Assembly (NCBI RefSeq): GCF_034929435.1 | Contig: NZ_JAYFUM010000001.1 | Coordinates: 1-64,000, forward strand | From: Arcicella rigui | GTDB lineage: Bacteria; Bacteroidota; Bacteroidia; Cytophagales; Spirosomataceae | DNA length: 64,000 nt | Direction: 5' to 3' | Shown here: positions 1-9,400 of the stretch, in pieces | Layout: each line of letters begins with the position of its first letter | How positions within the stretch are numbered: position 1 is the stretch's first letter | Notes under the pieces: generated by a model | The model's input: only the letters and a program-made list of their open reading frames with translations | The model's database searches: none | What the model was told of the DNA's origin: nothing | Translations under genes and position numbers: made by a program

Positions 1-96
1 GAAGTAGCCAAAGTTTGGACAAAACCAATCCAGAACTGGGGAATTATTATCAACCAATTTTACCTTATTTTTGACCAAAGAATCAAAAACAATTGA
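1..96 (+). mobile_element. 3' end of an IS256-family transposase gene (truncated by window edge)
   Basis: Frame 1 is open from the first base to a TGA at 94-96 and encodes 31 residues. These include the stretch WTKPIQNWGIIINQF followed by a segment ending FDQRIKNN. This resembles the C-terminal end of IS256-family (mutator-type) transposases, where a (K/R)NW..(V/I)..NQF...FE.R pattern precedes the stop. The catalytic DDE part would lie left of the window. A 26-bp candidate terminal inverted repeat follows at 111-136, as expected for the end of such an element. The family assignment rests on this short tail and the repeat. Confidence 0.65.
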
Positions 97-110
97 AATT
101 CAAAAAACAA

Positions 111-136
111 CTTACACAACTAAAGGGAGGGTGCCC
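111..136 (+). repeat. Candidate right terminal inverted repeat of the IS256-like element
   Basis: Read on the minus strand from base 136, the sequence starts GGGCACCC and ends GTTGTGTAAG, 26 nt in all. IS256-family ends are about 26 bp and carry an inner TTGTGTAA block, which is seen here. The block lies just after the transposase stop and just before the point where Crp/Fnr similarity resumes (base 137). The matching left end and the 8-9 bp target duplication lie outside the window, so the boundary is inferred. Confidence 0.55.
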
Positions 137-451
137 TATTCTTCTCAATTACCAGCAACAGAATATTTACAAGCGGTTACAGATTGTGAATTGTACACTT
201 TTTCATTTGAGGCGATGAAAGAATTGAGTATGACAATTATTGCTTGGGACGCAATCATTAGTAAAATTACAGCCAAAGCTTTGATGGAAAAAGTAAACAG
301 AATTAGTCCTATGATGTCTGAAGATGCTATAACTCGTTATAATCGTTTTTTGGAAACTTACCCAAATTTGGCAAATCGTATTCCTTTATCATTGTTAGCT
401 TCATACATAGGCGTTACGCAATCTTCTTTGAGCAGAATTCGTAAAGGCTAA
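137..451 (+). pseudogene. Crp/Fnr-family transcriptional regulator, C-terminal fragment cut by the IS256-like element
   Basis: From base 137 the frame encodes about 104 residues that match the second half of a Bacteroidota Crp/Fnr regulator. They comprise the end of the cyclic-nucleotide-like domain (ATEYLQAVTDCELYTFSF), the dimer helix, and a C-terminal winged-helix part containing YNRFLETYPNLANRIP and then LASYIGVTQSSLSRIRK. The N-terminal sensor half is missing; directly upstream are the inverted repeat and transposase tail. The reading frame runs open back through the IS end to about base 8, so an automatic annotation would give a 126-residue hybrid ORF starting at a TTG (71). The fragment still carries the DNA-binding domain but no intact sensor. 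The reductase gene at 528 was possibly its neighbour or target. Confidence 0.7.
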
Positions 452-527
452 TCATTTTTTGCCATTTGGCAAATATTTTTTTACTCCCTCAATACACCTT
501 TGCATTACATTTTAAATATAAAATAAT

Positions 528-1547
528 ATGCAAAACAAAAAAGTATTAATCACAGGAATTACAGGTTTTTTAGGTTCTCATACAGCCATCGCTTTTTTAA
601 AAAAAGGCTATGCAGTAGTGGGAACTATTCGAAATTTTTCCAGAAAAGAGGCAATTAAAAAAACTATCGTTGAGCATACAAACAACGGTAATATGCTTTC
701 TTTTGTTGAAATAGATTTAGCAAGTCCTCAAGCCGATTGGGATAAGGCACTTACTAATATTGATTACGTTGTACATATTGCTTCGCCTTTCCCTACTACC
801 CTACCAAAATCAGATGACGAATTAATTATTCCAGCAAAGCAAGGCACATTAAATGTATTGAATGCGGCAACAAAAGCAGGTGTAAAAAGAGTTGTCATCA
901 CTTCATCATCTGGTGCTGCAGTTTATGGCAATAAAAAGGTAGGCATTTTTACAGAAAAGGATTGGACAAACATTGCCAATTTAAAGGACACAACAGCTTA
1001 TTTTAGAAGTAAAACAATTGCTGAAAAAGCCGCTTGGGATTTTGTAAAGCAAATCCCAAATGCACCAGAATTGGTTTCAATTTTACCTGGTGCTATACTT
1101 GGTCCGGTTTTAGAAAAAGATTTTGGAACATCTGCAAACATTGTAAAAAAACTCTTAGATGGCAGTATGCCAGCTATGCCTAAGATTGGCTATGAAATGG
1201 TTGATGTTCGTTCTGTTGCACAAGCTTTTATAAATGCAATCGAAATTGAAGAAGCAAAAGGAGAGCGATTTTTGTGTACAAATGGATACTTAACCTTCTC
1301 GGATATTGCTAAAATATTAAAAGATAAATATCCTACTAAGAAAATACCAAGTGGTACATTGCCAAATTTTATGGTACGTTTTTTCAGCAACATTGATAAA
1401 GAAACTAAACCTATTTTAAATGATTTAGAAACAAGTAGAAAAGTGGATAATTCAAAAATTAAAAAGCTATTGAAATGGCAACCAATTGAATTAGAAAAAG
1501 CAGTTGTGGATACTGCAGAAAGTTTATTGAAGCAAGGAATAATATAA
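528..1547 (+). CDS. NAD(P)-dependent epimerase/reductase, extended SDR (dihydroflavonol-4-reductase-like)
   Basis: This 339-residue protein is an extended short-chain dehydrogenase of the DFR/aldehyde reductase type. The N-terminal Rossmann motif is GITGFLG (Gly10, Gly13, Gly16). The serine stretch VITSSSGAAVYG and the Tyr158-x3-Lys162 pair (YFRSK) complete the catalytic set. The length is normal for the family. It likely reduces a small aldehyde or ketone with NADPH in the cytoplasm; the substrate cannot be told. A sequence one base away from the Bacteroidota -7 element (CACCTTTG, 495-502) sits 25 bp before the ATG. The only upstream neighbour is the broken Crp/Fnr regulator, and Crp/Fnr genes often sit beside the gene they control. 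Confidence 0.85.
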   Translation: MQNKKVLITGITGFLGSHTAIAFLKKGYAVVGTIRNFSRKEAIKKTIVEHTNNGNMLSFVEIDLASPQADWDKALTNIDYVVHIASPFPTTLPKSDDELIIPAKQGTLNVLNAATKAGVKRVVITSSSGAAVYGNKKVGIFTEKDWTNIANLKDTTAYFRSKTIAEKAAWDFVKQIPNAPELVSILPGAILGPVLEKDFGTSANIVKKLLDGSMPAMPKIGYEMVDVRSVAQAFINAIEIEEAKGERFLCTNGYLTFSDIAKILKDKYPTKKIPSGTLPNFMVRFFSNIDKETKPILNDLETSRKVDNSKIKKLLKWQPIELEKAVVDTAESLLKQGII

Positions 1548-1743
1548 AAAAGTATTGATAGATAATTTTGGTTATAATCAAATAGAAACATTTTAGTTAC
1601 GAAATGATGGTATCTCAGGTTTCGAGAGAATGATAAATTTTACTTACAAATCGTGTTATTTTTACGCTCATGTCATCACAAGTAATATTTCCTTCACTTG
1701 TGTACTTCAAAAATGCTCGTGGAGACACGAGTAATGGCACAAA

Positions 1744-1784
1744 AAAATCCCCCAATCAGTCAAACCGATTGGGGGATTTTTATT
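1744..1784. terminator. Bidirectional rho-independent terminator
   Basis: A 14-bp stem (1744-1757 with 1767-1780) has a 9-nt loop, a GGGGG/CCCCC core, and A/T runs on both sides. It lies 16 bp past the stop of the minus-strand reductase gene. It can serve that gene and any plus-strand transcript from the 528 gene. Confidence 0.85.
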
Positions 1785-1799
1785 ATATCGTCTAATCAT

Positions 1800-2861
1800 T
1801 TACTCTACCTCAATCACTACACCAGCCGTTTTTGGATGGGCTACGCAAGTAAGAATATAACCTTGTTGAAGCTCTTTGTCTGTCAAACCATCTTCTTCGT
1901 CCATGTGTACTTTTCCTGATACACATTTGCCCAAACAAGCCGTACACATTCCTGCCTGACAAGAATAAGGCAAGTCGATGTCTTCACGCAAGGCAGCTTC
2001 CAGAATAGTTTCGTGTGCTTTCACAAGTATTTGATAGTCGTTGCCTTCGTATTGAATCGTCACGGTTTGGTCTTTGATAGACTCATCTTCCTCTTCTTGT
2101 GTGATTTCATGCGTTCCAGTCGAACCGAAGTGTTCTTTATGGATATTTTCTTTAGGTACATCAAACAAGTTTAGAGCATTTTCTACTTGCTCCATCATTC
2201 CTTCTGGCCCACAAAGATAGTACTCTGCTTTGGCGATGTCGATAGCAAAATCTTGCTTTAAAAAGATAACGGTTGATGCTTGATTGATACGAGTTTTGTA
2301 GCCCGTCCAAGTATAAGAAGGTTTCGTCAGTACGTGGAGTACTTTAAAACGTCCCTCGTATTTTAATTCTAATTCTGCTAATTGTTTTTTGAAAATGATG
2401 TTTTCTTCATCTCTTGAACCATAAACCAAAAATACTTTTGAACCTTGTTCAACAGGTAATACAGATTTCAGAATCGACATCAATGGAGTAATTCCTGAAC
2501 CACCACCAAAAAGTACAATGGTACGTTCCTTCATTGGGTTGGGTTCAATCACAAAATGTCCCATTGGTTCCATTACTTCAATGGCGTCACCTACTTTTAC
2601 ATTATCACACAGATAATTTGAAACCAAACCATTGGGTACTCTTTTTACGGTTACAGCAATAGAGGCATCCTTGTTTGGTGAGCTCGACATTGAATAGCTA
2701 CGACGTACTTTTTGACCGTTAATAACAGGTATCAAAGTAAGAAATTGCCCTGCTTTATAACTTACCGATTGGTGAACAGGATGCCAGAAAGTAAAAGTTT
2801 TGGTATCGGGCGTTTCTTCAATTATTTCTTTTACTGTGAGATGAAAATATTTTACAGACAT
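1800..2861 (-). CDS. Ferredoxin--NAD(P)H reductase with C-terminal 2Fe-2S domain (PaaE-like)
   Basis: The protein has 353 residues and three modules. First is an FAD-binding ferredoxin-reductase domain with R54-S-Y-S. Next is an NAD(P)-binding domain with GGGSGITP at 119-126 and CGPEGM near 217. Last is a plant-type 2Fe-2S ferredoxin domain with cysteines 301, 306, 309 and 339. This order is that of PaaE, the reductase subunit of phenylacetyl-CoA epoxidase, and of related oxygenase reductases. It would pass electrons from NAD(P)H to a partner oxygenase. No paaABCD genes are in the window, so the partner is unknown and a general ferredoxin-NADP reductase role is equally possible. A perfect -7 element lies 84 bp upstream of the start and a strong terminator follows the gene. 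Confidence 0.85.
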   Translation of the reverse strand: MSVKYFHLTVKEIIEETPDTKTFTFWHPVHQSVSYKAGQFLTLIPVINGQKVRRSYSMSSSPNKDASIAVTVKRVPNGLVSNYLCDNVKVGDAIEVMEPMGHFVIEPNPMKERTIVLFGGGSGITPLMSILKSVLPVEQGSKVFLVYGSRDEENIIFKKQLAELELKYEGRFKVLHVLTKPSYTWTGYKTRINQASTVIFLKQDFAIDIAKAEYYLCGPEGMMEQVENALNLFDVPKENIHKEHFGSTGTHEITQEEEDESIKDQTVTIQYEGNDYQILVKAHETILEAALREDIDLPYSCQAGMCTACLGKCVSGKVHMDEEDGLTDKELQQGYILTCVAHPKTAGVVIEVE

Positions 2862-2944
2862 TTGATGATTACGGAATGTAAATTTTAGATGATATTAATG
2901 GTATTTATATAAAAATAATGGTTAAGCTTTTTAAAAATACCTCA

Positions 2945-2952
2945 CAAAGGTA
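2945..2952 (-). promoter_or_regulatory. -7 promoter element for the PaaE-like reductase gene
   Basis: The plus strand reads CAAAGGTA, which is TACCTTTG on the minus strand, a perfect Bacteroidota -7 box (TAnnTTTG). It lies 84 bp before the gene start. No clear TTTG is seen 19-20 bp further upstream. Confidence 0.45.
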
Positions 2953-3140
2953 ATGAAGAAAATACTTTCAGAAGCATCGCAATCTGACATTCCATCAAAA
3001 ACAAGCCTTTAAATAACAAAAATCATTTTTTGCGTATTCCTCGAAAATCTATTTGACAAAATTCTTTTAAGGAAAAAATGAGTACTTTACGGTAATTTCA
3101 TCACAAAATAATTTTTGAATTCATCATTAGCTCATTCAAT

Positions 3141-4445
3141 ATGAAAGTAACTCTTCAATTATTAGTAATCTTTTGTACAGCAATTTTGTTGTCGTGCAGT
3201 ACTCATAAAATCAATTTAAAATCAACCGAACGCCTCATTCGTAGTTCAGAAGCATTTTCTCAAAATCATACAGGTATTGCCTTTTACGACCTTGCTGAAC
3301 AAAAGATGGTTTTTGAACAACAGGCAAATCGTTATTTTATGCCTGCATCCAATACCAAACTTTTTACTTTTTATGCCAGCCTAAAATCTTTGGGCGATTC
3401 TATCCCCGCTTTTCATTATCAAAAAACAGGCGATTCTCTGATTTTGTGGGGAACGGGCGACCCTTCATTTTTAAATCCAGATTTAGCCAAAAGTAAAGTA
3501 TATGATTTCTTGAAAAATCGTACTGAAAAACTCTACTTCTCCAACGATAATTTTACAGGTTCATTTTACGGACAAGGTTGGGCTTGGGACGACTACAACG
3601 ATTATTACGCAACCGAAATTTCAGCTTTTCCACTTTATGGCAATTTTGTGCGTTTTACAGCCGATTCGCCAACGCAATTAAAAGTATCGCCAAAATTCTT
3701 TGAAAATAAAGTATATAATTGGTCGCACTCCAAAGAGTTTTCGGTTCAGCGAGATTTGTCAGCCAATTTATTTAGCTATCCTGCCGGAAAGTCAATCAAA
3801 GCCAATTATGAACAAGATGTTCCTTTTAAAACAGGAGCAGATGTAATCGTTGGACTTTTGAGCGATACCCTAAAAAAAGAAGTAACGCTTATCAATAAAC
3901 CCTTGCCAAAATCAACGAAAGTATTTTACAGTCTTCCGTCAGACAGTTTGTATCAACGAATGTTGCACGTAAGCGATAACATGATAGCCGAACATCTAAT
4001 GTTATTAAATGCCGACGCTTTGGCTGGTGAACTGAGCGTAAGCGTAGGAATAGAACAAGTAAAGAAACAGTTTCTAACAGATTTACCCGATGCGTCCAGA
4101 TGGGTAGATGGTTCTGGTTTATCAAGGTACAATCTTTTTACACCTCGAAACTTCATTATTTTATTACAAAAAATTTATGCCACAGTTCCACAAGCAAGGC
4201 TTTTTAAATTGTTGCCAGCCGCAGGCAAATCAGGCACAATCAGAAACCTTAGTCAGTCAGACAAAGCCTTTATTTTTGCCAAATCTGGTTCATTTAGTAA
4301 TAATTATAATTTAAGTGGCTATTTAGTGACAAAAAAAGGGCGAGTACTCATTTTTAGTATAATGAATAATAATTTCTTAAAATCTGGCAGTGAAATTCGG
4401 AAGGAAGTATCTAAGATTCTAACGGAAGTTTATGAACAGAATTAG
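3141..4445 (+). CDS. dacB: D-alanyl-D-alanine carboxypeptidase/endopeptidase, PBP4 (S13) family lipoprotein
   Basis: This 434-residue protein starts with a lipoprotein signal (LLSCS, lipid-modified Cys at 19), so it is probably membrane-anchored in the periplasm. The three active-site motifs of penicillin-binding proteins are present: S70-N-T-K73 (SxxK), SDN in VSDNMIAEH, and KSG in FAKSGSFSNN. The overall order matches class C PBP4 (DacB), which trims peptidoglycan stem peptides and opens cross-links. The gene stands alone and is followed by about 690 bp with no intact gene. The last bases overlap the start of a decayed ORF (4432). Confidence 0.88.
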   Translation: MKVTLQLLVIFCTAILLSCSTHKINLKSTERLIRSSEAFSQNHTGIAFYDLAEQKMVFEQQANRYFMPASNTKLFTFYASLKSLGDSIPAFHYQKTGDSLILWGTGDPSFLNPDLAKSKVYDFLKNRTEKLYFSNDNFTGSFYGQGWAWDDYNDYYATEISAFPLYGNFVRFTADSPTQLKVSPKFFENKVYNWSHSKEFSVQRDLSANLFSYPAGKSIKANYEQDVPFKTGADVIVGLLSDTLKKEVTLINKPLPKSTKVFYSLPSDSLYQRMLHVSDNMIAEHLMLLNADALAGELSVSVGIEQVKKQFLTDLPDASRWVDGSGLSRYNLFTPRNFIILLQKIYATVPQARLFKLLPAAGKSGTIRNLSQSDKAFIFAKSGSFSNNYNLSGYLVTKKGRVLIFSIMNNNFLKSGSEIRKEVSKILTEVYEQN

Positions 4446-4933
4446 TAAAGAATGTTTAGCACAGCTATTCAATGTAGATGCTCAAAAGTGCTTTCAACAA
4501 TCCTTATTATATAGAGGTACGATTTGAAAAATTGAAACAATAAATTTCGAGAAAGAAAATACTTTAAATGAGATTATCCAAACAAAATCACTTAACAAAG
4601 TTTTTATCAGATACGATATCAAAAGGGAAATTAGCGAAAAAACAAATCTTGAAAATTTACAAGCTAAATACTTTTTCGATAGAGTTTATCAACATTAAAA
4701 GCATAGAATCATACTTTGAATACAGTTAATTTTATCAAACTTATCAAGTGTGATTTTTGACAAAAAACTAAGGAATTGCCCTTTGAAAGTATTAAAGAAA
4801 TCAAAAGCATTATTATCTTTATGCCGACAAATCTTTAAGCCAATATATTCTTAATATTATACAATACTTTCAAAGTAAATTTCAAACGGAAAAAAACAAT
4901 ATTGAGATTTTGATTAGAAAGATTCTAAATTGA
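4432..4933 (+). pseudogene. Decayed ORF of unknown function in the dacB-act intergenic region
   Basis: An ATG at 4432, inside the end of dacB, opens a frame (MNRISKECLAQLFNVDAQK...) that meets a TGA after about 30 codons. The same frame then continues for some 55 codons without a stop (INFEKENTLNEIIQTKSLNK ... FFDRVYQH). Further on, after frame changes, come more coding-like pieces: a segment beginning ELPFESIKEIK, and then SQYILNIIQYFQSKF running to a stop at 4931-4933. Composition is protein-like but broken by at least one nonsense and one or two frameshift changes. I recognise no family. It could also be chance ORFs in AT-rich DNA. Confidence 0.3.
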
Positions 4934-4975
4934 TTGATGCGATATGTATTTAGCAAAAAATGAACATTAAATTAA

Positions 4976-5006
4976 TTGGTTCATAAACAATCCAATTGTA
5001 CTTTTG
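4976..5006 (+). promoter_or_regulatory. Candidate promoter of the act-cox operon
   Basis: TACTTTTG at 4999-5006 fits the Bacteroidota -7 consensus TAnnTTTG. TTGG at 4976-4979 lies 19 bp upstream in the -33 position. The leader to the actA start would be about 150 nt. A second, weaker box (TACTTTTA, near 5122) sits closer to the gene. Confidence 0.35.
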
Positions 5007-5164
5007 TGACCCGCAGTAGTATCTAAATGTTATTTTGGTAAATAAAGTTCACTTCTGCTTCTCTACATTTTAATAAAAAGGGTTGGTCAAACATATCTTA
5101 TAGTAAATTGAATAAATCTTGTACTTTTATATAAATGTTCTGTTATAAAACGATTATGATAACC

Positions 5165-6370
5165 ATGAAACGCTTGAAAATTGTTGCTCTTACGGCAGTT
5201 TTAGGCTTCTTCGCCTCAACTGTGATGAAAGCACAAGACGTCGCCGAAGGTGAACAAATTTTCAAAAACAACTGTGCAGCTTGTCACAACACAAGTGATG
5301 AAACCTTAGTAGGGCCTGGCTTAAAAGGTATTAGCGAAAGAAGACCATTGGAATGGATTGTGAAATGGGTACATAACCCACAAGCAGTTATTGCATCTGG
5401 TGATAAATACGCCAATGACCTTTACAAGAAGTTCAATCAAGCTCAAATGACTCCTTATCCGGGTTATTCTGAAGCTCAGATTAAAAGTATTATTGCTTAT
5501 GTAGATGCTCAAGCAGCTCCAGCAGCGGCAGCTCCAGCAGACGGTTCAGCTCCAGCGGCAGCAGCTCCAGCAGCAGGTTCTGAAAATGGCGGAATGATGC
5601 AATACATTTTAGTAGCATTGTTAGGCGTGATGGTTTTGGTTTTGGTAGCCTTGTTGTCGATTGTTTCTTCTCTTTCTAAATTAGCTTCAATTGACCCTAA
5701 TTCTGAAGAAGCATCTAAAACTCCATTCTTTCAAAATCTTGCTGAAAACGGTAAAAAGTTAGCTGCGAATAGTGCATTTAAAACGGGTGCAGCATTATTA
5801 ATTACTCTTTTGATTGGTAAAGCTACTATTGATACAGCTTATGGTGTAGGTATTCACCAAGGTTATGCTCCAGAGCAACCAATTCAATTCTCTCACAAAT
5901 TACACGCTGGGCAGTACGAAATCAACTGTAACTACTGTCACACAGGTGTTTACAAAGGAAAAGGCGCAAACATTCCTTCTGCAAACATTTGTATGAACTG
6001 CCACAATACAATTAAGCGTGAATCTCCTGAAATTCAGAAAATTTATCGTTCTCTTGAGAACGACGAGCCAATTCAATGGGTTCGTGTTCATAACTTGCCT
6101 GATTTAGCATACTTTAACCACTCACAACATACCAATGTTGGCGGTTTAGAGTGTACAAATTGTCATGGAGAAATCAACAAAATGGAAGTAGTAGAACAAC
6201 GCTCTACTCTTACAATGGGTTGGTGTATCGACTGTCACAGAAAGACAGAAGTTAATACAAAAGACAATGCTTACTACGACAAGTTAGTAGAATTGCATAA
6301 TAAAGAAAACAAAGAGCCTTTGAAAGTTCAAAACATCGGAGGTTTAGAGTGTTCAAAATGTCACTATTAA
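5165..6370 (+). CDS. actA: Alternative complex III, multiheme cytochrome c subunit ActA with fused N-terminal cytochrome c
   Basis: ActA carries the heme chain of alternative complex III, the quinol:electron-acceptor oxidoreductase that replaces the bc1 complex in many Bacteroidota. From the ATG at 5165 it is 401 residues: a signal peptide (to about residue 24), a class I cytochrome c domain with CAACH at 37-41 and a candidate axial Met in AQMTPYPG, and an Ala/Pro-rich linker. Then come a membrane helix (about 144-165) and a C-terminal region with five further CxxCH motifs (CNYCH, CMNCH, CTNCH, CIDCH, CSKCH) between about 254 and the end. An in-frame ATG at 5135 adds ten residues before the signal peptide. 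I prefer 5165 because MKRLKIVAL starts a normal signal. It is first in actABCDEF-coxBA. Confidence 0.92.
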   Translation: MKRLKIVALTAVLGFFASTVMKAQDVAEGEQIFKNNCAACHNTSDETLVGPGLKGISERRPLEWIVKWVHNPQAVIASGDKYANDLYKKFNQAQMTPYPGYSEAQIKSIIAYVDAQAAPAAAAPADGSAPAAAAPAAGSENGGMMQYILVALLGVMVLVLVALLSIVSSLSKLASIDPNSEEASKTPFFQNLAENGKKLAANSAFKTGAALLITLLIGKATIDTAYGVGIHQGYAPEQPIQFSHKLHAGQYEINCNYCHTGVYKGKGANIPSANICMNCHNTIKRESPEIQKIYRSLENDEPIQWVRVHNLPDLAYFNHSQHTNVGGLECTNCHGEINKMEVVEQRSTLTMGWCIDCHRKTEVNTKDNAYYDKLVELHNKENKEPLKVQNIGGLECSKCHY

Positions 6371-6441
6371 TCATATTGATTTGTTAAGTATTGACATTTT
6401 AAGTTTATAATCAAGATATTTCGTTATACATATTAGGATAT

Positions 6442-9400
6442 ATGGAAAATAATACAAAACGATATTGGAGAGGGCTTGAGGAATTGACTAATGAAGCAGA
6501 ATTTGTAAAGTATGCTCATCGTGAATTTGGAGATGCCCCTACAACAGATGAAAAAGGTGAAGCTATTATTGATGGTACAAACACCAATCGCCGTGACTTT
6601 TTAAAAGTTTTAGGTTTTGGCGTATCAGCAGTTACATTGGCGGCTTGTGAAGCACCAGTGAAAAAGACTATCCCTTATTTGAATAAACCAGAAGATGTAG
6701 AACCAACAATTGCCAACTGGTATGCTTCTACTTTTACTGATGGTGGTGATTACGCTTCTGTTTTGGTTAAAACTCGTGAAGGTCGCCCAATTAAGGTTGA
6801 AGGAAATAAAAGTTCTTCAATCAGCAAAGGTGCTTTATCTGCAAGAGTACAGGCTTCAGTTTTAAGCCTTTATGACAATGAAAAATTAAAAGGAGCTTTA
6901 GTTGCTGGAAAAGCAACAGACTGGGCTTCAATAGATAAAGAAGTAAGTGCTGAGTTAGCAAAAATCGCTGCTCGTGGTGGACAAATCAGAATTGTGTCGA
7001 ATACAATTTTGTCACCATCAACTAAAAAAGTAATTGGAGAATTTATTGCTAAATATCCTACTACTAAATTAGTAAGTTACGATCCAAATTCAGTATCAGG
7101 TTTAGTTCAAGCTAACGGAGGTGTTTTACCAAGTTTTGATTTCAGTAAAGCTAAAACTATCGTTTCGATTGGTGCAGACTTTTTAGGAACTTGGATTGCT
7201 CCAGCAGAATTTGCTGGTCAATGGGCTAAAACTCGTAGAGTAAGTTCAGCTGAAGGTGGAAATAAAGAAATGTCACGTCACTATCAGTTTGAGACAATTA
7301 TGTCAAATACTGGTGCTAATGCTGACTATCGTGCTACTTATAAACCATCTCAAGAAGGTTTAGTAGTAGCAGCTCTCTATAACGCAGTTGCAGCGAAAGT
7401 AGGTGGTGCTTCAATTTCAGCAGCATCTGTTAAAATTGATCATTTAGACAAAGCTGCCGCAGATTTAGTAGCGACAAAAGGAGCTTCTTTAGTAGTGTCT
7501 GGTTCTAACGACCCAGCAGTACAATCAGTAGTTGTAGCTATCAATGCTTTGTTAGGCTCTTATGGTTCAACAATTGATGCAGGTAGTCCAGTGAATTATC
7601 GTCAAGGTTCAGATGCTGAAATGAATACATTCATTTCAGAAGCTAAAGCTGGACAAATTGCAGCGGTAATTTTCTACAACGCAAACCCAGTTTATAACCA
7701 CCCACGTGGAGCTGAGTTAGCTGAAGCATTACCAAAAATTGGATTGACAATCTCTACAAATGATAGAGCAGACGAAACAGGCTCTCTTTGTAAATATAAC
7801 ACTCCTGATTCTCACTACTTAGAATCATGGAATGATGCAGAACCTAAAAAAGGTTTCTTCTCTTTCACTCAGCCAACAATTTCAACAATTTTCAAGACTC
7901 GTCAAGCACAATCAAGTTTATTAATTTGGGCAGGCTTGAACGGTGATTATGCAACGTATGTTGAAAATAACTGGACTGGTATTTTAGGTGGAAAAGTAGC
8001 ATGGTCAAAAGCATTACACGATGGTATCTACGAAGCTGGTTCAGCTATCTCTGCTGCAACTCCTTCTGTAAATGTTGCTGAGGCTGCTGCTGCTATTGCT
8101 AAAAATTATAAAGCTTCTTCTGATAAAATCGAATTAGCAGTTTATGAAAAAGTAACAATGGGTACAGGTTCTCAAGCTAACAACCCATGGTTACAAGAAT
8201 GTCCTGAGCCAGTATCTAAAGCTTGTTGGGGAAATTACGCTACAGTTTCTTTAGCAACTGCTAAAAAATTGGGCTTAGATCAAGAAGTAGAATTAGATAC
8301 ACTTGAAGTTGAAGTAGTAGTAAACGGAAAATCAGTAAAACTTCCATTTATTGTTCAACCAGGTCAAGCAAACGATACTGTTGCTATTGCAATCGGCTAT
8401 GGTCGTACAAAAGCAGGTAAATCAGCTGATGGTGTTGGTGTAAATGCTTATCCATTAACTTCAGTGGTAAACGGTAATATCGCTTATTTCAATACAGGCG
8501 ATGTTCAAGTAAAAGCTACTGGAGAAACTGCCAAAATCGCTCGTACTCAGACTCACAACACAGTTATGGCTCGTGAGGCTGTAGTTCAAGAAACGGTATT
8601 AAGTGCTTACAAGAAAAATGTTGAAGCAGGTCGTTTTAAACCAGAAATTTCAACAGCAGAAGGTAAGAAATCTACAATGGACATTTCTATCTGGAATGGT
8701 CATAAATACAACAACCACGCATGGGGAATGGTCATTGACCTAAACACTTGTACAGGTTGTTCGGCTTGTGTAGTTTCTTGTAATGCTGAAAACAATATTG
8801 CAGTCGTAGGTCGTCAAGAAGTAATCAATCGTCGTGAAATGCACTGGATGCGTATCGACCGTTATTATTCTTCTGATGCTGATGTTGAAGATGTAAAAGG
8901 TTTAGAATATGCTTCTGAAAATCCAGAAGTGGTATTCCAACCAATGTTATGTCAACATTGTAATAATGCTCCTTGTGAAACAGTTTGTCCAGTATTGGCA
9001 ACAACTCACTCTTCTGAAGGTCTTAACCAAATGACTTACAACCGTTGTATCGGTACACGTTATTGTGCAAACAACTGTCCATATAAAGTGCGTCGTTTCA
9101 ACTGGTTCCGTTACTATCAAACAGATGAGTATGATTTCCACTTCAATAACGATTTAGGACGTATGGTTATCAACCCAGACGTAACAGTTCGTTCACGTGG
9201 AGTTATGGAAAAATGCTCAATGTGTGTTCAACGTATCCAAGCTGGTAAATTAGAAGCTAAAAAGGAGAAGAGAAGACCGAAAGACGGAGAAATTCAAGTT
9301 GCTTGTGCTCAATCTTGTCCAACTAATGCTATCACTTTTGGAGATATGAATGATGAAACATCAGAAATCTCTAAATTGTTGGCAGTTGAACATAAAGGTC

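Noticed and set aside
1698..1919. 73-codon plus-strand frame
   Set aside because: It runs through a strong terminator and is antisense to the end of the ferredoxin reductase gene.
5135..5164. Earlier start for actA
   Set aside because: It would place ten residues, including a Cys, before a normal signal peptide. The ATG at 5165 fits better.
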